A stretch of 14,628 nucleotides of DNA from an uncultured Clostridia bacterium (GTDB taxonomy: Bacteria > Bacillota_A > Clostridia > TANB77 > CAG-508), in NCBI GenBank assembly GCA_944393165.1, contig CALXZF010000005.1, forward strand, positions 1-14,628, in the 5' to 3' direction. The notes under the pieces were generated by a model. It searched no databases and was not told the DNA's origin. It saw only the letters and a list, made by a program, of their open reading frames with translations. The translations under genes were made by a program, and so were the position numbers. This document shows positions 1-7,556 of this stretch, piece after piece. Each line of letters opens with the position of its first letter. The stretch's first letter is position 1.

Positions 1-30
1 GATTATATTAAATATTAATAAAAATTTAAA

Positions 31-53
31 GAAAGGAGTGTATGGTTATTTAA
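31..53 (+). promoter_or_regulatory. Strong Shine-Dalgarno site followed by a three-codon ORF (Met-Val-Ile-stop)
   Basis: A strong ribosome site, GAAAGGAGTG at 31-40, sits just before an ATG at 42 whose frame stops after three codons (TAA at 51-53). The first real gene starts 29 bases later with a weaker, closely spaced AAGGA (73-77, 4 bases before ATG 82). The tiny ORF could be a leader that loads ribosomes for the following gene, or the relic of an older start. The frame of the next gene is open upstream only to a stop at 19-21 and contains no ATG/GTG/TTG before 82. The role is inferred. Confidence 0.3.
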
Positions 54-81
54 GTTATTAAATATATCATACAAGGAACAT

Positions 82-429
82 ATGGGAACATATAATTTGC
101 CTAGAAATGTTAAAGGAGAAGGTAGAATATTATTTATATTTACAGGAAAAAGTATAGTGTGGACCGTAGGAGGAGGAGCAATAGGATTTATATTCTATCT
201 TATATTTTCTGCCTTAAATATGGCAACAGTAGGACTTATTATCATAGGAGTTTTTGCATTAATAGGATTTGCGATAAGTACATTTAAAGTGCCTAATATT
301 GCAAAGATAGACTTTACAAAGCAAACAGGTGGAGAAAACATAGATGACATTATAAGAAGAGCTATAAAGTTCAAGATGAGAGGCAAAAAAATATATATTT
401 ATAAGGAGGAAGAAACAAATGCTAAATAA
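82..429 (+). CDS. PrgI-family (VirB3-like) T4SS inner-membrane protein
   Basis: This 115-residue membrane protein matches the PrgI family, the Gram-positive counterpart of VirB3 that sits beside the VirB4 ATPase in the T4SS channel. The start MGTYNLPRNVKGE resembles the conserved N-terminus of the family. Two hydrophobic helices follow at about residues 24-43 and 47-67. The C-terminal ENIDDIIRRAIKFK...KIYIY segment (about 85-107) is typical of PrgI proteins. The ATG at 82 is the only usable start in the open frame; its ribosome site AAGGA is only 4 bases away. The gene overlaps the next one by 11 bases, suggesting translational coupling. It is the first complete gene of the T4SS operon; any promoter is probably upstream of the window. 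Confidence 0.85.
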   Translation: MGTYNLPRNVKGEGRILFIFTGKSIVWTVGGGAIGFIFYLIFSALNMATVGLIIIGVFALIGFAISTFKVPNIAKIDFTKQTGGENIDDIIRRAIKFKMRGKKIYIYKEEETNAK

Positions 430-1657
430 TGTAGAAACTTTAACAACAATTTTGATGATAATAATAGTGGCAATTATAGTATTAATAGCAATACTTGCGT
501 TAATATATTATACTTCAAAAAGAAAGAAAAGTAATAGACATAACACAGCTGAGATGCCAATAGAAGACAAGAATAATAAAGGCAAGAAAGAAACAAGCTA
601 CAGCGTTGGTTCTGTTATGGATTTTATGGAATTTGATAAAGTGGAAGATAACATGATAATACAAAAAGACGGACAAAAATTCATAATGGTAATCGAATGT
701 CAAGGAATAAATTACGACTTGATGTCAGAACTAGAAAAAAATGCCGTAGAAGAAGGATTTGTTCAATTTTTAAATACTATAAGATACCCAATACAAATAT
801 ATGTTCAAACAAGAACTTTAAACCTTGAAAGTAGTCTTCAAACATATAAAGATAGAGTTAAAGAAATTGAAGAAAACCTATTTAGACAAGAGCAAAGATA
901 CAAAGACATGATTAGTTCAGGAAATTACACAAAAGAACAATTAGATAGCGCATATTATGAATTAACCAAACAAAGAAACTTGAATGAATACGGAAAGGAT
1001 ATAATATATGATACAGAAAAAATGAGCTTAAATAAAAATGTTCTTAACCAGAAATATTATATAGTAGTGCCTTATTATCCTGAAGATTTGGGACAAAACG
1101 ATTTTGATAAAGAAGAAATTAAGAGTATTGCATTCTCAGAATTATATACAAGATGTCAATCATTAATAAGAACACTAGCAGGTTGTGAAGTAAATGGTAG
1201 AATTCTATCATCTTCTGCATTAGTTGATTTGCTATATGTAGCATATAACAGAGATGAACAAGAAACATATGGATTAGATAAAGCAATAAGAGCAGGATAT
1301 GATGAATTATATTCAACAGCTCCAGATGTACTAGACAAAAAGATGAGGGCTTTGGACCAAAAGGTAAACCAGGAAGCATTTAATAAAGCAAATGAAAAAG
1401 TAATGGAAGCACAATCAGCAAAAGAAAAAGCAGTAAGACAGAAAGAAGAGAGTGTGGATGATTTAATAGCTCAAATGGCAGAACTTATAATAGAACAGAA
1501 TAGAGCAATGATAGGTAGTGATGTCGCAGATGATGCAATAAATAGAGTTAAAGAAGAGAAAAAGCAAAAAGAAGAACCAAAGCAAAAGAAAGAAGAAGGA
1601 GGTACAAAAAAGAATGTTCAAGAAAAAACAAAGAGAAGAAGAACAAAGACAGCATAA
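419..1657 (+). CDS. Membrane-anchored TraC-like T4SS protein lacking an ATPase domain
   Basis: This 412-residue protein has one N-terminal membrane helix (about residues 10-31) and then a domain (about 65-280) resembling the TraC-like/VirB4 N-terminal-type protein often encoded between PrgI and VirB4 genes. Diagnostic stretches are the DNMIIQKDGQKF segment, the QFLNTIRYPIQIYVQTR segment and the KYYIVVPYYPE segment. No Walker A or B motif is present, so it is not itself an ATPase. Likely coiled-coil stretches lie near 139-165 and 305-362, and the last ~37 residues are a Lys/Glu/Arg-rich tail. AAGGAGGA at 403-410 sits 8 bases before ATG 419. The 3' end overlaps the VirB4 gene by 44 bases. A role as membrane tether or scaffold for VirB4 is inference from position and domain type. 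Confidence 0.75.
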   Translation: MLNNVETLTTILMIIIVAIIVLIAILALIYYTSKRKKSNRHNTAEMPIEDKNNKGKKETSYSVGSVMDFMEFDKVEDNMIIQKDGQKFIMVIECQGINYDLMSELEKNAVEEGFVQFLNTIRYPIQIYVQTRTLNLESSLQTYKDRVKEIEENLFRQEQRYKDMISSGNYTKEQLDSAYYELTKQRNLNEYGKDIIYDTEKMSLNKNVLNQKYYIVVPYYPEDLGQNDFDKEEIKSIAFSELYTRCQSLIRTLAGCEVNGRILSSSALVDLLYVAYNRDEQETYGLDKAIRAGYDELYSTAPDVLDKKMRALDQKVNQEAFNKANEKVMEAQSAKEKAVRQKEESVDDLIAQMAELIIEQNRAMIGSDVADDAINRVKEEKKQKEEPKQKKEEGGTKKNVQEKTKRRRTKTA

Positions 1658-3587
1658 TGATTATACAAGACCGGAAGAATATAAAGTTTTAAGAAAGAAA
1701 ACAATTAAAGAATTAATTGCTCCTTCAGGAATTGATGCAAGCAATATAGATAGATTAGAAATTATCTCTAATGTTACAAGGTATGCAAGAAGCTTCTTTG
1801 TATCCTCACTTCCTAGAATGTGTACATTCCCAGAACTATTTAGAGATATGTACCTATTTGGAGATATAAATACTTCAATTTATATAAATCCAATTGCAGA
1901 GTCAAGATCTCAAAATGAATTAAACAGAGTAATAAATGAGCTAGAAACAGAAAGAATAGTTGCTGCAGACAGAGGAAACATAAACAGAGAGAGCGATTTA
2001 GGACAAAAAAGAGTGGAAGCAGAGCAGTTAAGAGATGAAATTGCAGCAGGATATAACAAATTATATGAAGCATCTATAGTTGCAACATTATTTGCATATA
2101 GTTTAGAAGATTTAGATAGGTATACAAAAATGTTAGCAACAGAAATGTCTAAATCATTAGTTGGAATTAAAAGTGCATGGGGAATGCAAGAAGATGCATT
2201 TAAGTCTAATTTACCACTAATGGAAGATAGAATTAAAAAAACACATACATTTGATAGAAGATCAATGGGAACAGTTTTTCCATTTACAACATCAGAAGTT
2301 GGACATTCTACAGGAGTTCCGTTAGGAATTAATAAACAGACAGGAGTACCAATACTTTTTGACAATTTCCATAGTTCTCTTACAAACTATAACATGGTTA
2401 TATTTGCAAAATCTGGTGCAGGTAAATCTGTTACAATGAAAACATTAATTTCGAGATCAGCTGTTTTAATGGGAGTTCAAAGCTTAGCACTAGACGCTGA
2501 AGGTGAGTATAGCATTGTGGCTGAAAGTTTAGGTGGAATAAATGTTGTAATAAGCCCAAACTCAAAAACAATAATAAACATATTTGATATAGAAACTGAA
2601 GTTGTAAAAGATGAAATAACAGGAAAAGAAAGAGTTGTACTTAATGTTGAAAATAAAGTAGAAGATGTTACTCAGGCTTTACTTACAATGGCAAAAGGAA
2701 GTACAAGAAGTGATGAGGTAAATGAACTTACAAAACAAATTATTGCTGAAGCGGTTGCAGAAGAATATGCTGCACATGGAATAAATAACAATCCTAATAG
2801 CTTATATGAATCAGCAACCGATGAGAACGGCACAAATGTACTTGGAAGAAGAAAAAAAGACATGCCAACCATAGGGTCATGGTATAAAAGAATAGAGAAA
2901 AAGGCAGATGATAATAAAAACCCAGACTATAGCTATCATTACAGTTATTTATTAAAAGTTATGAAACAATATATAAGAGAATATGACGGACAAATGGCAT
3001 ATTTTGACGGACAATCAACATTTGATTTACTAGACGGAACACTATTTATAAACTTAGACATATCACAGCTAGAAGAAAAATTTGCAAGACCACTTGCACA
3101 ACAAATATTACTAGAGTGGATATGGGAAAAATATGTTAAAAAGAACAGTGAAGATAAGACAAAAGCTGCTAAAAAAAGAGTTCTAGTTGATGAGGCGTGG
3201 ATGTTACTTCCATATCCAGAGGCTGTTGAATTCTTAAATACAATGGCAAGGCGTGCAAGAAAAAGGAATGTATCTTTAGCGATTATATCTCAGAGATTTC
3301 AGGATTTCTATGAGAAACCAGAAGCGCAAGCAGTTCTTACATCTTCAGATACTAAACTATTCTTGGCACAGGATAAATCAGAAATACAATACTTAAAAGA
3401 AGTATTTAAACTAAGCGAAGGAGAAGCAGACTTCTTAATTACTTGTCTAAAAGGAGAAGGATTATTAAAAGTTGGACAAGATAGCGCAATTATACAAATA
3501 AGACCAACTGCAAAAGAATTTGAATTTGTGGAAACAAACCTAAACAAACTAATGCAAAAAGAAAGACGAAGAAGATCCGATTTTTAG
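1614..3587 (+). CDS. virB4: VirB4-family T4SS ATPase
   Basis: This 657-residue protein is a complete VirB4/TraC-type ATPase, which powers assembly and substrate transfer at the cytoplasmic face of T4SS channels. The N-terminal part (about 1-250) holds the VirB4 N-domain. Walker A is AKSGAGKS at residues 265-272, with Ala where many P-loops have the first Gly; Lys271 and Ser272 are intact. Walker B is VLVDEAW, with Asp526 and Glu527. A following Arg-rich helix (ARRARKRN) and the SQ pair at 559-560 (IISQRFQDF) match the later RecA-fold motifs. AAGGAGG at 1596-1602 lies 11 bases before ATG 1614. The start is inside the preceding gene, giving a 44-base overlap. Length and motif order are normal for the family, and no domain is missing. 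Confidence 0.95.
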   Translation: MFKKKQREEEQRQHNDYTRPEEYKVLRKKTIKELIAPSGIDASNIDRLEIISNVTRYARSFFVSSLPRMCTFPELFRDMYLFGDINTSIYINPIAESRSQNELNRVINELETERIVAADRGNINRESDLGQKRVEAEQLRDEIAAGYNKLYEASIVATLFAYSLEDLDRYTKMLATEMSKSLVGIKSAWGMQEDAFKSNLPLMEDRIKKTHTFDRRSMGTVFPFTTSEVGHSTGVPLGINKQTGVPILFDNFHSSLTNYNMVIFAKSGAGKSVTMKTLISRSAVLMGVQSLALDAEGEYSIVAESLGGINVVISPNSKTIINIFDIETEVVKDEITGKERVVLNVENKVEDVTQALLTMAKGSTRSDEVNELTKQIIAEAVAEEYAAHGINNNPNSLYESATDENGTNVLGRRKKDMPTIGSWYKRIEKKADDNKNPDYSYHYSYLLKVMKQYIREYDGQMAYFDGQSTFDLLDGTLFINLDISQLEEKFARPLAQQILLEWIWEKYVKKNSEDKTKAAKKRVLVDEAWMLLPYPEAVEFLNTMARRARKRNVSLAIISQRFQDFYEKPEAQAVLTSSDTKLFLAQDKSEIQYLKEVFKLSEGEADFLITCLKGEGLLKVGQDSAIIQIRPTAKEFEFVETNLNKLMQKERRRRSDF

Positions 3588-3596
3588 GGGGAAATA

Positions 3597-6569
3597 ATGG
3601 AAAAGTTAATGAACAAAAATGCAATAAAGAAAATATTTATAGCTATAATAATAGTACTATTATTTAACTTCATAATGCCAACTTATTCTAATGCTAGTTG
3701 GGGAGGAGCTTTATTTGATCCGATAACAGATTTTGTTGCTGCTATAGGGGATGCTGTATTAGCTGCGCTTCAATATTTTATGTATGATGCTAATATCTCT
3801 CTAAATGATGCGAGTATATTTTCTCTGGTGGAACCCAATACAGTTTTTATGCCTGATGCGTATGGATTACAGGCGTCAGAATCAGAAATCACATACAGAA
3901 TAAATGGAGCAAAACTAGATCAAGTAAATATAATTACATCCATTGGAAATTTTTTAGGGGATATAAATATATTGGATGGATCTGGTTCGGAATATCAAGA
4001 GGCAGCAGAAGAATCAACATACAATATTCCTATAATACAATATACACCTGAAAAAATATTTTCTAATCAAGTGCCAGCTTTGGATGCTAACTTTATTAAT
4101 CCAAGGACATGGGAACAAGATATGGGAAGCAGTAGTCAAGATACATCTTGGGCTATATATATATTGGGTGAAGAAAATTATAATGCACTTGTAGAACTAT
4201 ATGGAGACGGATTATATGCGGCCCTGAATAGAGAAATCGGAGCAGACGCATATAACACTATGAAAGCCGAAGTAGAATCCGGCGAGGATCTTATTGATGT
4301 GGATCTTTGGTTACTTGAACAAGCAACATTCTTTAGTAACGGAGAACTCGAATGGGCAGATAATATACCTGTAGGAGAGCTACCAGATCATTGGGAAGAA
4401 TTACGACAACAGTGTGTAGATATTGTTGGAAATAGAATTCATGATAGACTTGTTGGCGCTATGAACGAAGGGTCTGAAGCAATGAATGATAGGTCAATAT
4501 CACAAGCTTTACACTCAACAATAGCTAGTTGGTATTTAGTATTAAGAAATTTAGCTATTATTGCATTACTTTCAGTATTACTTTATGTTGGAATAAGAAT
4601 GATTATATCTAGTACAGCAGCAGATAAAGCGAAATATAAACAAATGCTTATGGATTGGTTTATAGCACTTTGTTTAGTATTCTTCCTACATTATATAATG
4701 TCATTTATTATGACATTTGTAGAAACATTAGTTGATGGCATTGCAAGTGCATCTGATAATGTGGTGGTAGGAATATATACAAATCAAAGTTTAAACACAC
4801 TTGAGCAAAACTACCAAGGGACGCCTTTAGTATTTAAAACTGATTTGACAGGAATTTGTAGAATAAGATTACAGTCAAAGGATTTATCAGAAAAGGCCGT
4901 ATTTTTAATATTCTACATAGTATTAATTTTCTATACTGTAATGTTTACATGGATATATTTGAAAAGAGCAATTACTATGGCCTTCTTAACCTTAATGGCG
5001 CCACTTGTTGCAATCACATATCCTATTGACAAAATGCGAGACGGTCAGGCACAAGCATTTAACATGTGGCTTAAAGAGTTCGTTTTTAATGCATTGTTGC
5101 AACCATTCCATTTGATAATTTACACCGTATTTGTAAGTTCATCAATACAAATAGCAACGAGCAATCCAATATATGCAATTCTTTTCTTGGCATTCATGAC
5201 AAAAGCTGAGAAAATTATGAGAAGAATGTTTGGATTTGAAAGTGCAGAGACTGCAGGAGGAATGAGTGCAGCTGGAATGTTTGGAGGAGCTGCTTTGTTT
5301 GGAGGAGTTAAAAGACTGTTTGGAAGAGCTGAAAAAGGTGGAGGACATAGTGGAAATGGAGGAATAAATACAAAAAAATCACCAAGAACTAAAACTCCTA
5401 TTTCAGACTCTAAAAAGCCTAGTCTTGGTTCGGCATTTGGAAGAAGAAACTCATCTACTGGTGGAGGACAACTAACATCTCAACAAACACAAAGAAGACA
5501 AAGTTTATTAGGTGCAAGCAATAGTGGAGGCTCTAACTTGAGTGGCTCAAACGGTGGAACAAATTCTAGCTTAATAATTAGCGGGGGAACTGCGAGAGGC
5601 TCCGGATCTAGAATTGGAAGTGGAAGTGGAATTAGCTCTGGAATTAGTGGCGCTTCTCCAACTAGATATACTAGAAATTCAAGAGGGGTTCCAAGTATAC
5701 GAGGTATTTCAAGTGGTTCAGGTACAAATATCAGTAGAAGCAATAATACATCTGGTCAAAGCAGTTTTAGATCAAAGAGAGCAATTAGAGGTGCAATTGG
5801 AATTGCGGCTGCTGGAGGTCATGTGCTTAAAGGAGTATCAAAAGTTGCTCTTGGAAAAGTTGCACCAGCAGTTATAGGAACGGCTGTAGGTGGAGCTATA
5901 GGAATAGCATCTGGTATTGCAAGTGATGACATGGAGGATGTATTAAAGTATGGTGCTGCAGGAATGGCAATGGGAGGAGCTGGTGTACCAGCAGTAGGAA
6001 GAAGAGTTAAAGAAGCCGTTGGAAATATGGCACAAGCAGTTCCGAATATGGCTAATGGAGTAAAAGAATCATTCGAAAGAAAATATTATGGAGATGAAGA
6101 AGCTACTCTAAGGGCACAAGAAAGAGAATTTATGAGCGATGAGGATAATAAACAAGAAATGACTAGACAACTTACTAAAAATCTTGGAAGAAAACCTACA
6201 AAAGAAGAAATTAATAATGCTATGCAGATAGGTGCAGATTACTATAATGCAGGAATAACAGATATGGGTAGAATAACAAAAGCTATGGAAACTGAAGAGG
6301 ATATTAGAAATCAACTTGATAATGATGTAAATAACGGCTTAATAACAGAAGAAGAAGCTGATGCTATGGCTAGAGATCAATCAAAGGTAGTATCAAAATT
6401 AGCAAGCAAAATACCACCAGAAGAGTTAAGAGATCCACAGCATTCTGCAACGATAAAACAAAACATTAAGAGACAGTTAAGACGAAAAGGTGGATTAAAT
6501 GATACGGAAGCTGATTCACAAGCTGATTATATAATTGATTTAATATTAGATCAAAATGGTGGAATTTAA
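3597..6569 (+). CDS. VirB6/TrbL-like polytopic T4SS channel protein with Gly/Ser-rich tail
   Basis: This 990-residue protein begins with a likely cleavable signal peptide (Lys-rich start, hydrophobic core about 12-28, Ser-Asn-Ala before residue 34). An extracytoplasmic region of about 270 residues includes YTPEKIFSNQVPALD. About six hydrophobic helices follow (near 312-335, 352-380, 433-456, 458-477, 496-521 and 522-540), as in VirB6/TrbL-type proteins of Gram-positive T4SS. After them comes a Gly/Ser/Asn/Arg-rich low-complexity stretch (about 545-725), a glycine-rich small-residue hydrophobic segment (about 735-800) and a charged helical tail. AGGGGGA at 3586-3592 overlaps the virB4 stop and supports ATG 3597. 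VirB6 proteins form the inner-membrane part of the channel. Family placement rests on topology and gene order rather than a sharp motif. Confidence 0.8.
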   Translation: MEKLMNKNAIKKIFIAIIIVLLFNFIMPTYSNASWGGALFDPITDFVAAIGDAVLAALQYFMYDANISLNDASIFSLVEPNTVFMPDAYGLQASESEITYRINGAKLDQVNIITSIGNFLGDINILDGSGSEYQEAAEESTYNIPIIQYTPEKIFSNQVPALDANFINPRTWEQDMGSSSQDTSWAIYILGEENYNALVELYGDGLYAALNREIGADAYNTMKAEVESGEDLIDVDLWLLEQATFFSNGELEWADNIPVGELPDHWEELRQQCVDIVGNRIHDRLVGAMNEGSEAMNDRSISQALHSTIASWYLVLRNLAIIALLSVLLYVGIRMIISSTAADKAKYKQMLMDWFIALCLVFFLHYIMSFIMTFVETLVDGIASASDNVVVGIYTNQSLNTLEQNYQGTPLVFKTDLTGICRIRLQSKDLSEKAVFLIFYIVLIFYTVMFTWIYLKRAITMAFLTLMAPLVAITYPIDKMRDGQAQAFNMWLKEFVFNALLQPFHLIIYTVFVSSSIQIATSNPIYAILFLAFMTKAEKIMRRMFGFESAETAGGMSAAGMFGGAALFGGVKRLFGRAEKGGGHSGNGGINTKKSPRTKTPISDSKKPSLGSAFGRRNSSTGGGQLTSQQTQRRQSLLGASNSGGSNLSGSNGGTNSSLIISGGTARGSGSRIGSGSGISSGISGASPTRYTRNSRGVPSIRGISSGSGTNISRSNNTSGQSSFRSKRAIRGAIGIAAAGGHVLKGVSKVALGKVAPAVIGTAVGGAIGIASGIASDDMEDVLKYGAAGMAMGGAGVPAVGRRVKEAVGNMAQAVPNMANGVKESFERKYYGDEEATLRAQEREFMSDEDNKQEMTRQLTKNLGRKPTKEEINNAMQIGADYYNAGITDMGRITKAMETEEDIRNQLDNDVNNGLITEEEADAMARDQSKVVSKLASKIPPEELRDPQHSATIKQNIKRQLRRKGGLNDTEADSQADYIIDLILDQNGGI

Positions 6570-6589
6570 TATAAGTGGAGGCTATAATT

Positions 6590-7541
6590 ATGAATAGAAT
6601 TATTAGATATTTAAATCAAAATAAGGTGAGAATAATAATAACTATTTTAATTATAGCTTTTGCTATTTTTATAGTAAAAGCTATTAATTACATTTTAGAA
6701 CAACAAAATATGAATCAATCTCAAACACGGAAGCATTAATATAATTGAAGACACAAGCATTCCAACTGAATCAGTTATATCAGGAGAGCAAATTACAACA
6801 GAAGCAATATTATATAATACAAATGCTATAAAACAGTTTGTTGAATTATGCAATAATCAAGACTACGAAAATGCATACCTATTATTAAGTGATGATTGTA
6901 AAGATGAATTGTTTAAAACTCCAGAGGAGTTTAAAAATAATTATTTAGATATAATCTTTAATAATAGAAAGACATATGAGTTGGAATTATGGTTTTCAAA
7001 ATCAGGAAACTATACATATAAAATTACTTATTACGAAGATAATTTATTAAGCACTGGGCAAGTTAGTTCTCCAAATAACATAGAAGACTATATAACAATA
7101 TCAAGAAATGACAGTGGAGACAGAAAAGTTAGTATTTCGAACTTTGTAGATAAGAACACAATAGATAAAAGTGTAGAAAATGATAAAATAAAAATTACAA
7201 TTAATAAAAGAAAACAGTATATCAATTTTGAATCTTATACTATAACAGTAGAAAATAGAACAGATAAGACTATAATGATTAGTGAAGGAGTAAATTCTAA
7301 TGACATCTGTTTAATTGATAGCAATGGAACGGAATACGACTCTATTTTAAATGAAACTCCATTAGCAGATTTACAAATTGAACCATATACAAGAAAGGCA
7401 ATAACTATTGAATTTAATAAAATGTATGATGAGTACAGAACAATAGAAGAAATGAGATTTAAAAACATTATAATGGATAAGGAAGTATATGATCAAAACA
7501 AAGATAGCGGAAACATAATAGATGTAAATATAGCAATTTAA
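6590..7541 (+). pseudogene. Membrane-anchored NTF2-like T4SS accessory protein, interrupted by a one-base frameshift
   Basis: A good ribosome site (GTGGAGG, 6575-6581) precedes ATG 6590. That frame encodes a 49-residue product with one membrane helix (about residues 15-31) and stops at 6737-6739. A second frame, open from 6714 to TAA 7539-7541, carries the rest: an NTF2-like domain (IKQFVELCNNQDYENAYLLL, then a TPEEF motif) followed by a beta-rich domain resembling DUF4352-type immunoglobulin-like folds (ITVENRTDKTIMIS and IEPYTRKAITIEF stretches). One extra base between 6714 and 6739, for example C6728, restores a single protein of about 315 residues. The second frame has no ATG and no convincing ribosome site. 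The same fold occurs in the gene at 10281, and NTF2-like folds are known in VirB8 and TcpC. It is either a true mutation or a sequencing error. Confidence 0.8.
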
Positions 7542-7556
7542 TGACGGAGGATATTA

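Noticed and set aside
1910..2365. 151-residue open frame on the - strand inside virB4
   Set aside because: It lies wholly within a well-supported gene, reads as hydrophobic/Ser-rich antisense sequence, and is best explained as a shadow of AT-rich coding DNA.
5142..5877. Open frames on both strands overlapping the Gly/Ser-rich part of the VirB6-like gene
   Set aside because: Their Ser/Cys-, Pro/Leu- or Val/Glu-rich products are alternative-frame readings of the low-complexity Gly/Ser codons.
6722..6740. Programmed +1 frameshift in the NTF2-like gene
   Set aside because: No prfB-like arrangement (internal Shine-Dalgarno plus stop in the A site) is visible; a plain indel or sequencing error is simpler. 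The CGG codon keeps it as a minor possibility only.
6909..7541. Independent 210-residue gene starting at TTG 6909
   Set aside because: The same frame is open back to 6714 and encodes the front of the NTF2-like domain; there is no good ribosome site before 6909. It is the 3' part of a frameshifted gene.
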